This document shows positions 23,921 to 32,825 of a stretch of 64,000 nucleotides of DNA, in pieces. The first letter of the stretch is position 1; each line of letters starts with the position of its first letter. The DNA is from CAZPQK01 sp964588695. GTDB taxonomy: Bacteria; Krumholzibacteriota; Krumholzibacteriia; WVZY01; JAKEHA01. Position numbers and translations under genes: made by a program. The notes beneath the pieces are model-generated. The model worked only from the letters and a program-made list of their open reading frames with translations. It did no database searches and had not been told where the DNA came from. The stretch spans positions 1-64,000 of the forward strand of contig CAZPQK010000015.1 of assembly GCA_964588695.1 (NCBI GenBank). Reading direction: 5' to 3'.

Positions 23921-25981
23921 CTAGTCGCCGCTGTCCCCGGCTTTGGTAGCTTCGATCACCTTTTGCGCGACATCGTGCGGCACTTCTTCGTAGTGCGAAA
24001 ACTCGCGACGATGCGTTCCCCGACCCTGCGACATCGACCGCAGTGTGGTCGAGTAACGGTAAAGCTCGGCCAACGGCACCTGCGCGTTGATAATATTGTA
24101 CTTGCCCTGGGGTTCCATCCCCTGAACCTTGCCGCGACGGCTGGACAGGTCACCCATCACGTCGCCAACGTAGTCTTCGGGCACCTTTACCTGAACGTTG
24201 ATAATCGGCTCCAATAAAATGGGGCCGGCGGCTTCAACGGCCTTCTTAAACGCCATCGACGCGGCCATCTTAAACGAGTTTTCCGAAGAGTCGACGTTAT
24301 GGTAGCTACCGTCAAAGAGGGTCACCTTGACGTCCTCCATACGACACTTGGCCACCACCCCGTTGGACATGGTTTCGATCACACCTTTTTCGACGGCGGG
24401 AATGAACTTACCCGGCACCACACCGCCGACAATGGCGTCAACAAACTCAAAGTTGCTGCCACGCGGCATCGGCTCCAAACGAAGGTGCACATCGCCATAC
24501 TGGCCGCGGCCGCCGGTCTGCTTCTTGTACTTACCCTGGGCTTCGGCCTTGCGCGTGATGGTCTCGCGATACGCGATCTTCGGTTTCTCTAGTTTCACAT
24601 CGACGCCAAAGCGCGACTTTAGTTTGCCGACAATCACGTCCAAATGAAGCTCGCCCTGCCCGGTAATTAATGTTTCCTTGGTGTCCTCGTCAATCTTGAC
24701 GGTGAAAGCCGGGTCTTCATCCATAATCTTGTGGAGACCCGCGCCAACCTTGTCTTCGTCACCGGTGTTGGCGCTGTAAATGGCGGAAAACACCCGCGGA
24801 TACGGAACCAGGGTCTTGGCCAGTTTCGGGCCGCCTTTGTCGGTCAAAGTGTCGCGAATCTTCGTTGACTTGAGCTTTACAACTGCACCGATGTCGCCGG
24901 GACCAAGCTTGTCGACTTCGACCCGTTCTTTGCCCCGCACTGCGTACAACTGTCCCAACCGCTCCACCTGATCCCGAGATGAATTGTAAGCCTCGGACCC
25001 ACTGCTAAACGTGCCGCTGTAGACACGCATCAGTAACATGTCGCCAACGTGCGAGTCGTTAACACTCTTGAACACGTAGGCCGCGGCGCCCGCACCTTCG
25101 GAGTTCACCTTGGTGTCTTCATCGCCGTCGACGGCACGCGAGCCATGGTCGGCGGCGGGCAGCAAATCGACCACCGCGTTTAGCAGGGCAGTTACACCAA
25201 CTCCGCTAAGCGCGTCACAACACATGATGGGAAACGTGCCGCGCTCGTGAATCGACTCCACCAATCCAAGCTTAAACTCATCTTCGGACAACGAGCCTTC
25301 GTCGAGGTACTTCTCCATTAACCCTTCATCGGTCTCGGCAGCCGATTCCATGAGGTCTTTGCGCAGCGCGGCAGCGCGCTCCTGCATGTCGGCTGGGATA
25401 TCGATTTCGGTACGCTTGCCGCCGTCGAACTCGAACGCCTTGTTGTGGAAAAGGTCGACGACACCCTTAAAGCTATCGCCCTGACCGATCGGCAAGAACA
25501 CAACCCGTGCCTGCCCGCCGAAAGTCTCTTGAATACCAGCCACAGTGCCTTCGAAGTCGGCGTGTTCTTTACCCATTTTAGTAATAACGAACATTGCCGA
25601 ACGGCCAAGCTCTTCGGTGTAGCCAAATACTTTCTCAGTGCCCACTTCGACGCCGCCGTCGGCGCGAACAGCGATTAACGTGTTCTCGGTCGCACCGATT
25701 CCCTGCAGTACATCGCCGACGAAGTCTTCGTAACCCGGAGTGTCGACCAGGTTAACTTTGGTCTCCAGGCCTTCAACAAATGCCACACTCGCCTGAATGG
25801 AAATCTGACGTTCGACTTCCTCCGGCGAAAAATCCATCATCGTGTTGCCGTCTTCGATTTTGCCCAGTCGGCCGATTGCTCCGGTCGTGAACATCATCGC
25901 CTCCGCAAGCATCGTCTTTCCCGACTCCTGATGTCCGGCCAGGGCAACGTTGCGAATGTTCGCGGGCGCGTATTGCTTCAA
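23921..25981 (-). CDS. EF-G-like GTPase (FusA2 type) with altered G4 motif
   Basis: The 686-aa product has the full EF-G domain order: G domain, beta-barrel domain II, domain III (GQGELHLDVIVGKLKSRFGV), domain IV (GRGQYGDVHLRLEP) and domain V (GDLSSRRGKVQGMEPQG). It differs from canonical EF-G: G1 reads AGHQESGKT (15-23) and the DTPGH His is Tyr (DTPGYEDF, residue 84), both seen in the EF-G2-like branch. The NKxD motif reads TKMG (134-137), so both residues that set guanine specificity are replaced. It is therefore unlikely to be the main translocase. The start is taken as TTG at 25981, eight bases after AAGGAG; an earlier TTG at 25985-25987 is too close to that site. It heads the yebC-ruv-queA-asmA run. 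Confidence 0.9.
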   Translation of the reverse strand: MKQYAPANIRNVALAGHQESGKTMLAEAMMFTTGAIGRLGKIEDGNTMMDFSPEEVERQISIQASVAFVEGLETKVNLVDTPGYEDFVGDVLQGIGATENTLIAVRADGGVEVGTEKVFGYTEELGRSAMFVITKMGKEHADFEGTVAGIQETFGGQARVVFLPIGQGDSFKGVVDLFHNKAFEFDGGKRTEIDIPADMQERAAALRKDLMESAAETDEGLMEKYLDEGSLSEDEFKLGLVESIHERGTFPIMCCDALSGVGVTALLNAVVDLLPAADHGSRAVDGDEDTKVNSEGAGAAAYVFKSVNDSHVGDMLLMRVYSGTFSSGSEAYNSSRDQVERLGQLYAVRGKERVEVDKLGPGDIGAVVKLKSTKIRDTLTDKGGPKLAKTLVPYPRVFSAIYSANTGDEDKVGAGLHKIMDEDPAFTVKIDEDTKETLITGQGELHLDVIVGKLKSRFGVDVKLEKPKIAYRETITRKAEAQGKYKKQTGGRGQYGDVHLRLEPMPRGSNFEFVDAIVGGVVPGKFIPAVEKGVIETMSNGVVAKCRMEDVKVTLFDGSYHNVDSSENSFKMAASMAFKKAVEAAGPILLEPIINVQVKVPEDYVGDVMGDLSSRRGKVQGMEPQGKYNIINAQVPLAELYRYSTTLRSMSQGRGTHRREFSHYEEVPHDVAQKVIEATKAGDSGD

Positions 25982-26033
25982 GATCAACTCTCCTTAAATT
26001 CCCTAATCCCAAGTCATGGCGTGGCTTGGCGCG

Positions 26034-26062
26034 ATTTTAACACCGCGTTAAGGGGGTGTCAA
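26034..26062 (-). promoter_or_regulatory. Near-consensus sigma-70 promoter of the EF-G-like/yebC/ruv/queA/asmA run
   Basis: On the minus strand TTGACA (26057-26062) and TAAAAT (26034-26039) are exactly 17 bp apart, about 53 bp before the gene. An inverted repeat TTAAC-N5-GTTAA (26037-26051) covers the spacer and part of the -10 box and could be an operator. Confidence 0.75.
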
Positions 26063-26067
26063 ACTGG

Positions 26068-26082
26068 CCGGGAACGGCCCGG
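26068..26082. terminator. GC hairpin after the Yip1-like gene
   Basis: CCGGG-AACGG-CCCGG lies about 29 bp past the stop at 26111 on the minus strand. It lacks a clear T tract and lies just before the next promoter, so it may only weaken read-through. Confidence 0.3.
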
Positions 26083-26110
26083 GTCGGGCGGTAGCAGCGA
26101 GCGGGGCATG

Positions 26111-26788
26111 TTAGCCAAGCGCTCCCAGCGCCGCACCAATCACCAGGCTTACCAGGCTAATCAGGTAGACGGGGATGATGCACAGGATGGCTTTATTCAG
26201 GCTCATCGAAAATACACGCATCAATCCGATGGCGAGCACCACCATCGCCCAAATCGAAAAGAATTCCAGACTTTGCAGGAACCCGTGCACGAACGGGTTG
26301 GCGTCCGGGGCGAGAAAGCTAAGGCTCAACGAAAATGCCGCGTCTTCGGGACCGCGAATAGACTCGCCGCGCGACCGCACCATAATTGCACCAAACAGCA
26401 CCGCCACCGTCGAAATAACGCTGCTGTACATCGTCATCACGAACCACTTCTTAAAGTTGGCCAATTGCGTGGCCATGGCGACGGCCACGTAACTGATCCC
26501 GGCGAAGATAACCGACACCAGCAATATCAAACCGGGGGTGATGACGTACTGAATCCAGCCCCACTTCTCGGTGTTCTCGACAATGGTATCGAGTTCGTCG
26601 GCGGGCAGGTTCTGCGGGTTGAGTTCGAGCAACTCGGCGTTGATCGGCGCCATTATGAACGCAGCCACCGTGGCAAGGATCGACACCCAAACCCACGCGG
26701 GTACCCATGATACGTCCTGGTCGCGGATTTCATCGTAGACGCCCTGGGGCGCGTAGTACATGCGGATAACGCGATCGAATCCAAGCAT
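26111..26788 (-). CDS. Yip1-like multi-pass membrane protein
   Basis: The 225-aa product begins MLGFDRVIRMYYAPQGVYDEIRD, the typical opening of bacterial Yip1-family proteins (a helix with x-P...F/Y-x-x-I before the first membrane pass). Five or so hydrophobic segments follow (about 32-55, 90-115, 125-150, 175-195, 200-222). The family has no defined bacterial function. The ATG at 26788 is preferred to one 30 codons upstream because the extra residues are unlike the family. It lies 4 bp after the glycosyltransferase gene. Confidence 0.75.
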   Translation of the reverse strand: MLGFDRVIRMYYAPQGVYDEIRDQDVSWVPAWVWVSILATVAAFIMAPINAELLELNPQNLPADELDTIVENTEKWGWIQYVITPGLILLVSVIFAGISYVAVAMATQLANFKKWFVMTMYSSVISTVAVLFGAIMVRSRGESIRGPEDAAFSLSLSFLAPDANPFVHGFLQSLEFFSIWAMVVLAIGLMRVFSMSLNKAILCIIPVYLISLVSLVIGAALGALG

Positions 26789-26792
26789 AGTG

Positions 26793-27929
26793 TTACTCCT
26801 GCAAACTTCGGACGAAGTTCCAAAACTCAGCTGCAATTTGCGACCAGTCGTGACGAACGGCGAATGCCCGCGCCGCATTATCTAACGCCTGGCGTTCGAC
26901 GTCCACCCGCGTCCGCTCGGCGAACCTGGCAATCGCTTCGACAAACGAGTCACCGGGATCGACGGCGGCCACCAGTTCGCCGTGGCCTTCAACCTCTGGA
27001 GAAAACCGCGTGGCGACAACCGGAGTGCCGGCAGCCAAATACTCGTACATTTTGTTGGGGTTTACGCCACGGGTCAAATCGTTGTAGCGAAACGGAATAA
27101 GCCCCACGTCGAATCCCGCCATCACTTCTGGTACTTTCTCGTGCGGGATCGGCGGCGTGTGATTAACGTTCGCCATTGCCAGCACCGGCTGGAACGTCGC
27201 CTCGGCACCCAGCATGATGGGCCCCACTAACTCGATATCCCAATCGGGGCGCGCTCGTGCAATGTTTGCAATCAGGTCGGCGTCAAGCCACGGGGCAATC
27301 GCGCCGACGTAGCCAATGCGCGGGCGCTCCGGGGCTCGTCCTTTGGCTGCATTCGCAAACAGCGCTACGTCGACTCCATTACCCACCATGCGCACTCCGC
27401 TATCCGAACCACGGACCGCAATAACGTCATCGACCAGCGCGCGCGCACTGGCCGCAACACCGGATGCCTCGCGCAACGCCAGCTCAACTCCGTTGCGAGT
27501 CCACGGGGGCATATCGGGAAACGATGCGTGCGCGTCGTTGTAATCGTACAGCCAGGCGCGATACCCAACGTCTTTGACCACTCGCGACGCAAACGCGTTG
27601 GACGACACCACCACGGTTTCGTGCGGCACCCAACCAAGTCGATTGAACAAATCGCGCACTTTGCGGCCAGCGTTGGCATCGATCAAACCGCGCACCCAGG
27701 GCATACCCACCAACGGCCGGGCCACCGAGCCAACGGGTACGTTTTTTAAGAAAGGAACCGTTGCCACGCGAACGCCGTTTTCGTCGCGAAGCGAGTAATC
27801 GTTGGCCCGCCCGCGAGCGTAGGGTTCCATAAATAGAACGTCAACGTCGTCCGGTCGGTAACGAATCACCTGCTGTTTGCGGGTACGAAGAAAGTCCCAC
27901 TTGATTTCGGCATACCAGGCCACGTTCAT
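26793..27929 (-). CDS. Glycosyltransferase (TuaH-like, GT-B fold)
   Basis: From the ATG at 27929 the 378-aa product opens MNVAWYAEIKWDFLRTRKQQ, matching the W-D-(F/W)-x-x-R-x-x-Q start of TuaH-type glycosyltransferases. It continues with VGNGVDVALF, RIGYVGAIAPWLDADLI and the donor-site segment RGVNPNKMYEYLAAGTPVVATRF. It probably adds a sugar to a surface polymer. An in-frame start at 28028 would add 33 residues and overlap the divergent neighbour head to head, so the shorter form is preferred, leaving a 97-bp shared promoter region. Cytoplasmic enzyme; donor and acceptor unknown. Confidence 0.85.
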   Translation of the reverse strand: MNVAWYAEIKWDFLRTRKQQVIRYRPDDVDVLFMEPYARGRANDYSLRDENGVRVATVPFLKNVPVGSVARPLVGMPWVRGLIDANAGRKVRDLFNRLGWVPHETVVVSSNAFASRVVKDVGYRAWLYDYNDAHASFPDMPPWTRNGVELALREASGVAASARALVDDVIAVRGSDSGVRMVGNGVDVALFANAAKGRAPERPRIGYVGAIAPWLDADLIANIARARPDWDIELVGPIMLGAEATFQPVLAMANVNHTPPIPHEKVPEVMAGFDVGLIPFRYNDLTRGVNPNKMYEYLAAGTPVVATRFSPEVEGHGELVAAVDPGDSFVEAIARFAERTRVDVERQALDNAARAFAVRHDWSQIAAEFWNFVRSLQE

Positions 27930-28026
27930 GTGTTGAGCGTACACCACCGCATTGGCGCGCCCAACGAGTTTTCGCGGCAAATAGTTTTTCGTGTCGATAC
28001 CAACCGGTTCGAGTAACATCTCGGCC

Positions 28027-29121
28027 ATGAACGACGCACCACATATTCACGTGGGGTTCGTAATTGACGACCTGGGTATTGGCGGCGACCAGAGCCAACT
28101 GGTCGTGACCTGCCGGCATCTTCCCGCCGCACTCCGCGCCAGCGTGTTTGTGTTGTCGGATCGCCTGGAACCGTTTGCGCAGCCCATTCGCGACCTGGGA
28201 ATCGAGGTTCACCCGGTGCCCCGCAAACGCTCATTTGAGTTGGGTCGCAGTACTCGACTTGCCGCGGCGATGAAAGATGCAGGGATTGACCTCGTGCACA
28301 GTTGCATGCAGCCGAATGGGTACTACTGCTACCGGGCGGCGCACAAGCTCGGCGTACCCCTCGTGCTAGCCCTGCGAAGCGATCGGCTTGGCATGGATTG
28401 GCTTCGAACAGCGTTGATTCATCGCGCGATGCGGGCAGCCGATGCGGTGGTAGCCAACTCGGTTGCCGGGAGGACGTACCTACTGGAAGCCGCCGGAGTC
28501 GCGCAGGACAATGCTTACGTAATCCCAAACATTTTCGATCCTGACAGCGCTCCCCAGGCCAGCGGTGAATCGATCGATGTCGTGTTCGTGGGGAGATTGG
28601 TCGCGCTTAAGCGAGTGGACTTGCTGTTGCGCGCTTTCCAGGCGGTCATTCGCAACCTACCGGCTCATTTGCACGTTGTTGGCGACGGTCCCGAACGCGA
28701 GCACCTGGAACAACTCGTCGGCGAACTGAACCTCTCTGGCCGAGTGCGGTTCCACGGCGCGATCAGCGATCCGCTCCCACTTGTCGCCGACTGTGGCGCA
28801 CTCGCGCTGGTATCTGAGTATGAAGCAACGCCGGTAAGTATCGTCGAAGCGCTGTCGTGCGGTGTTCCCGTAGTCAGCACCAACGTGGGTGACGTGAACA
28901 ATCTGATTCCGCGCGGTCTGGGGATTGTGTGCGACGACGACAGCCCCGAGACGATTGCCGATGCCATCACCCAGGTACTTACCGACTCAACCTTTGGGCG
29001 CAACGCGCGCAGCCGCGGACCAGCCGGGATGCGCGACCGCTTTGGCGCCGACACCACCATGGGTAAGTGGTTGCGACTCTACCAACACTTGATGAATCAA
29101 CAAAAAAGCGGAGCGCCCTAA
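28027..29121 (+). CDS. Glycosyltransferase family 4 protein
   Basis: The 364-aa product has the GT-B plan: N-terminal acceptor domain with HVGFVIDDLGIGGDQSQ, then the donor domain with VVFVGRLVALKRVDLLLRAF, VVGDGPEREHLEQL and the EX7E-type segment SEYEATPVSIVEALSCGVPVVST. It starts at the ATG at 28027; an in-frame ATG at 27991 would add 12 residues and reach into the divergent promoter region. It probably acts in surface polysaccharide synthesis with the GT at 26793. It ends in a bidirectional terminator overlapping its stop codon. Confidence 0.92.
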   Translation: MNDAPHIHVGFVIDDLGIGGDQSQLVVTCRHLPAALRASVFVLSDRLEPFAQPIRDLGIEVHPVPRKRSFELGRSTRLAAAMKDAGIDLVHSCMQPNGYYCYRAAHKLGVPLVLALRSDRLGMDWLRTALIHRAMRAADAVVANSVAGRTYLLEAAGVAQDNAYVIPNIFDPDSAPQASGESIDVVFVGRLVALKRVDLLLRAFQAVIRNLPAHLHVVGDGPEREHLEQLVGELNLSGRVRFHGAISDPLPLVADCGALALVSEYEATPVSIVEALSCGVPVVSTNVGDVNNLIPRGLGIVCDDDSPETIADAITQVLTDSTFGRNARSRGPAGMRDRFGADTTMGKWLRLYQHLMNQQKSGAP

Positions 29122-29132
29122 AGCGCCCCGCT
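29107..29132. terminator. Bidirectional terminator between convergent genes
   Basis: AGCGGAGCGC (29107-29116) pairs with GCGCCCCGCT (29123-29132) with one mismatch. On the minus strand it is followed by six T's and serves the PDZ gene; on the plus strand it overlaps the GT stop codon. Confidence 0.8.
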
Positions 29133-29159
29133 CTTCTGGTGGGGTATGGGGTGTGGCTG

Positions 29160-30143
29160 CTAGCCGCGATCCTTCTTTAGTTCCTTTTTGAGTTCCTTTA
29201 GTTCGCGACGAAGCTCGTCGAGTTCTTCGCGAAGCTCAGCGTCGTTGCCGTGCAGGCGTTCGACCCGCATCGGTGCGCGATGACGCCATACGTTGCGGGG
29301 TCCGTCCCAATTAAAATCCACATTGGGAGCGCGCCCGCGCCAGTTGCGAACAAGTTTGTCGTCCATCTCGGCGGACAGGGTTTGCTTCTTCCCTTTGCGC
29401 ACAACTTCGATTTTCACGTCGTCGCCTTCATCGAATTCTTGCAGGGCTTCTCCAATGTCGCCCCACTCGCGAATATCCTCGTCGCCAATCTTGGTAATAA
29501 CGTCACCGACTTCGACGCCAGCTTCTTCGGCCATTGATTCGTCGGACACGTCGAGCACCAACATGCCCTTGTCGGTATCAAAGTATTCACCCAACTCGCG
29601 CCCGACTTCGTGCACTTCAACACCCAGGCGAGGACCGGCAATCTCGACAACCATGTTGCGCAGCCCGCGGCCAAACTGCCCATTCTTGCCAAAGTCAAAG
29701 TCGAACCCGTCGCCGTTATTAAAAAACCACACATCGTCGTCGCGCTCGCCGATCGTCACGGTCAGCGTTTTTTCTTTGCCGTCGCGAACGATCTTTACCT
29801 TGATCTTGTCGCCGGGAGACGTGTTCGAAACCAAGTCGGCTAGTTCATCGGGGTCTTCAACGTCCTTACCGTCGAACTGCACAATCACATCGCCTTCGCG
29901 CAAGCCGGCATCTTCGGCCGGACTATCGTCGGCAACGTTATTTATTAGAACACCGCGATCAACCTTCAGATCGAGGCCACGCTTTACGTTACGCGTGAGT
30001 TCCTGCATGTAAATGCCGAGGTAGCCTTTGTCGTCGTCGGCCATCGCCGGCGGCGCCGTCACAGTCGAAGCCAACATCGCGAACGCCACCAGCATCCCGA
30101 AATACGGGAGGCGACGGGCGTGGGTGGGGCCGAATGATTTCAT
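29160..30143 (-). CDS. Exported tandem-PDZ protein without protease domain
   Basis: The 327-aa product has a signal peptide (cleavage near AMADDD, about residue 35), a first PDZ domain (about 40-130: GYLGIYMQE, GVLINNVADDSPAEDAGLREGDVIVQFDG), an acidic Gly/Phe-rich linker, a second PDZ (about 170-260: LGVEVHEV, MLVLDVSDESMAEEAGVEVGDVITKIGD) and a charged coiled-coil tail (ELREELDELRRELKELKKE). No serine-protease catalytic triad is present, so it is not DegP. It may be a periplasmic adaptor or chaperone. An AGGAG precedes the ATG and an ECF-type promoter lies upstream, which suggests envelope-stress control. Confidence 0.88.
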   Translation of the reverse strand: MKSFGPTHARRLPYFGMLVAFAMLASTVTAPPAMADDDKGYLGIYMQELTRNVKRGLDLKVDRGVLINNVADDSPAEDAGLREGDVIVQFDGKDVEDPDELADLVSNTSPGDKIKVKIVRDGKEKTLTVTIGERDDDVWFFNNGDGFDFDFGKNGQFGRGLRNMVVEIAGPRLGVEVHEVGRELGEYFDTDKGMLVLDVSDESMAEEAGVEVGDVITKIGDEDIREWGDIGEALQEFDEGDDVKIEVVRKGKKQTLSAEMDDKLVRNWRGRAPNVDFNWDGPRNVWRHRAPMRVERLHGNDAELREELDELRRELKELKKELKKDRG

Positions 30144-30202
30144 CTCGTTTGCTCCTAGGGGTTAGTCCGTTTCCAAAAGCCGTGTCCGCTTTCTGAAACT
30201 TC

Positions 30203-30228
30203 TACGTGGTGAACCCGGGATTAGTTCC
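30203..30228 (-). promoter_or_regulatory. Candidate ECF sigma-factor promoter for the PDZ protein
   Basis: On the minus strand GGAAC (30224-30228) and CGTA (30203-30206) are 17 bp apart, the pattern of many extracytoplasmic-function sigma promoters. The gene starts about 60 bp downstream. No ECF sigma gene is in the window. Confidence 0.45.
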
Positions 30229-30250
30229 CACTTCCCGGACGGTACGCAGA

Positions 30251-31618
30251 TTATGCCGGGGTGGCACCCTGCTCATCGCGGGTCACTTCGACCACTGCCA
30301 GCCCCAGGCCAAGCGAAAACCAAAGCAAATACTTTAGTTGGATGCTCAAGAAGAGGGCGCTGATGAGCCCGGAGACTATACAAGTGATGATGTAGAAAGC
30401 GAGACCGCGCCGCTCGGGATCCAGGGTGGGGTCGCGGACAATTTGGGTTAGCGCGGTTTGAACCGATAAGAAGATTCCCAGCCACACCGCCGTCGCTATT
30501 GCGCCGACACCAGCGAGTAGGTCCAGGTAAGTGTTGTGGGCAACGATCCGCTTTTGCAGAGCAAACGCAGAACGCTGAGCAAAGTTCTCCAGCCCAATTC
30601 CGGTAAGCGGGTTCTCCAAAAATAGCTGCCACGCTACCTTGGCCGCTTTTATGCGTAACCCGATGGAATAGTCAACCAGCCCCGATCCGTTGACGGCGTC
30701 AACCACGGTACTAAATCGCGTCCAGTAGTAACTGGGTGTGAACAGCGCCGCGACGCCGGCAAGCCCGCCAACGAGTGCATAGGCGCGAGGCGAAGTTAAC
30801 TCGCGGCCGATCAACATTGCGGCCACAATACCTAACGGAAACAGCGCCGATCGCGAGAAGGTCAAAAACACTCCCACGACTAGCGCGGCGGCAAGTACGA
30901 GACCCAAGATCCTGAGGGTCCACCCGCGCGCAAAACGGCTAAGGTACACAGCAATCGGAATCGCCCCAGTCATATACGCTGCCGCGTAGTTGGGGTCGGC
31001 ATGCGCGCCGCTAAAGCGAAGAACAAAGGTGTCGCCAGAACCGGTAAGGTTTACGTTCGAATCGACGCCCATAGACAACGCCAGCCAGCCAATCACCAAT
31101 GTGGCAACGGCTCCACCCGCCACCGACAAGGTTAGCGTTTTAAGGTGTTGTCTTGTTCGCACCCAATGCACGGTCAGCACAACCAACAAAAACGACTTGG
31201 CTAACTCGACCAGCCCCGCAACTGAGGCTTCGGGATGGTGTGCCCAAACTATCGACTGCAAACCCATAACGGCGAATATCGCGACGCACCACAGAAAAGC
31301 GTTCGTGCGTAATCGCCAGGGCGCGCCACGAATCAGGTCCAACGCGGTGGCCCCGGTCAGCGTAAGCACAACTCCCATACCGACAATGTTAGGAAGAAAG
31401 TTGGTAATACCCGAGTAGGTGTAGAACGCCATAAAGTAAACGCCCCACCGAGGCACTACCAACAGGCAGGCCAGGCCAGCCGCAGCAATCGACCCGGCAA
31501 TCGCCAGGCGCAACAGCGACATTACCCCAAGCGCATCGGCGGCAAGAAACAGAAGGAAGGGGGCCGCCACCAGCGCCAGTTGCCACGGGCGCAAAGCGGG
31601 CCGTGCGGAGGAGATCAC
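30251..31618 (-). CDS. O-antigen ligase/polymerase family membrane protein
   Basis: The 455-aa product has about eleven membrane segments and the Wzy_C/O-antigen-ligase signature region: VFLTFSRSALFPLGIV, then a large loop with ENPLTGIGLENFAQRSAF and VAHNTYLDLLAGVGAIATAVWL. The GxGxxNF and H-N-x-Y/F-L-x-x-L elements are those of the family. It probably polymerises or ligates surface glycan repeats in the inner membrane. It overlaps the Wzz gene by 4 bp and lies downstream of it on the minus strand. A second member lies at 42285. Confidence 0.87.
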   Translation of the reverse strand: MISSARPALRPWQLALVAAPFLLFLAADALGVMSLLRLAIAGSIAAAGLACLLVVPRWGVYFMAFYTYSGITNFLPNIVGMGVVLTLTGATALDLIRGAPWRLRTNAFLWCVAIFAVMGLQSIVWAHHPEASVAGLVELAKSFLLVVLTVHWVRTRQHLKTLTLSVAGGAVATLVIGWLALSMGVDSNVNLTGSGDTFVLRFSGAHADPNYAAAYMTGAIPIAVYLSRFARGWTLRILGLVLAAALVVGVFLTFSRSALFPLGIVAAMLIGRELTSPRAYALVGGLAGVAALFTPSYYWTRFSTVVDAVNGSGLVDYSIGLRIKAAKVAWQLFLENPLTGIGLENFAQRSAFALQKRIVAHNTYLDLLAGVGAIATAVWLGIFLSVQTALTQIVRDPTLDPERRGLAFYIITCIVSGLISALFLSIQLKYLLWFSLGLGLAVVEVTRDEQGATPA

Positions 31619-32802
31619 GACTGTGATTTCTTGCGGCGAAAAAACCGGTTAAAGTCGCCAACGAGCGGGCCAAAGACTTCGGAAATCACGCGCGACTTGC
31701 CTTCGTTGGCTTTCCACGATGCGTTCACCAGCGCGATAATCGACGCCCACGCCGCCCCCAGTACCGCACCGACAATTACCAGCATCTTTCGCTTGGGGCG
31801 GCTGCGCTGGTTGGGCACCATCGGAGTGTCGAGCACTTGCACCGTCGGGGTATCACGTGCTTCGTCGATACGGGCTTTTTCGTACTCTTTAACCAACATC
31901 GTGTAGACGGTGTTTTCTATCTCGATGCGGCGCTTGAGCCGCAACATTTCCAGGGCAAGCTCGGGGACTTCTTCCAGGCGCGGCATGAACGATCGCACCA
32001 TGTCGGCGTCGCCGCTTTCGGGACTAGTCTTTAACTTCGCGATTTGATTGACGAGCTGGTCGTATTCCTTCTTTTTTCGTCGATACTCTTCTGAGTTGGT
32101 CGAAGTGTAATGGCCTAGCAGGTCCAGCTCGGTTTCCAGTGCAATCGCCTGACCGGTAAGCCCGGCAACAATCTCCAACGTGGACGCCAGCTGCGCGTCC
32201 AGGTTGAGCGCTTTGTGCTGTTCTTGAAAATCGCGCAAGTCCTGCTCGGCCCCGGCCAGAGATTGCTCGCGCACCGAGATCTGGCTCTCGACGAACTTGC
32301 GAGTACTGGTGGCCTGGGTAACGTTGAGTTCGCGGTTGAACTCATCAAGCAACTCAATCATCCGCTCGATGACGGCTGCCGCCCGCTCGGGATCCTGATC
32401 TTCGAATGTGATTTGCAGCAGGCCGTTTTCGATTAACGTGAAGCCCGCGTGGGACTGAAGCTCTGGAAGAGCATCTTCAATAACGGTGGCTCCGTACACT
32501 TCGTACAGGTTGAACTCTTCGAGAATCCGTTCGCCGATGCGGCGGCTCATTAGCATGTCGATGTAAATACTCTCGGGTCGAACGCCGGTTGCCATCGGAC
32601 CCAGAAGAGGTGCGCTGACGCTTTCCAAGAGCTGTGCGTAGATGGGCAACCCGCCCTTAGTTTCGGGGGGAAACACCGACGCCGCGGCGGTATACCACTT
32701 GGGCAAAAGAAAACTCACCGCCGCCATGATGACGGCGCCAACCAGCGCGGCGGAGATAATAAATCGCCGCCAACTTACGAGAGTTCGAAAAAAGAAGAGC
32801 AT
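31615..32802 (-). CDS. Wzz/GNVR-type polysaccharide chain-length protein
   Basis: The 395-aa product has an N-terminal membrane segment (about 13-33), a periplasmic domain with long coiled coil (about 150-290, heavy in E, L, Q and K) and a second membrane segment near 345-365, preceded by the Pro-rich VLDTPMVPNQRSRPKRKM. That is the standard Wzz plan. No tyrosine-kinase domain follows the second membrane pass. It probably sets polymer length together with the overlapping ligase/polymerase. Confidence 0.9.
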   Translation of the reverse strand: MLFFFRTLVSWRRFIISAALVGAVIMAAVSFLLPKWYTAAASVFPPETKGGLPIYAQLLESVSAPLLGPMATGVRPESIYIDMLMSRRIGERILEEFNLYEVYGATVIEDALPELQSHAGFTLIENGLLQITFEDQDPERAAAVIERMIELLDEFNRELNVTQATSTRKFVESQISVREQSLAGAEQDLRDFQEQHKALNLDAQLASTLEIVAGLTGQAIALETELDLLGHYTSTNSEEYRRKKKEYDQLVNQIAKLKTSPESGDADMVRSFMPRLEEVPELALEMLRLKRRIEIENTVYTMLVKEYEKARIDEARDTPTVQVLDTPMVPNQRSRPKRKMLVIVGAVLGAAWASIIALVNASWKANEGKSRVISEVFGPLVGDFNRFFRRKKSQS

Positions 32803-32825
32803 GTATTAGGGATCTTGGGTTGCGC

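Noticed and set aside
28019..28028. Head-to-head overlapping starts of the two glycosyltransferase genes
   Set aside because: The minus-strand gene is better started at 27929, where its sequence aligns with the family opening, leaving a normal divergent promoter region.
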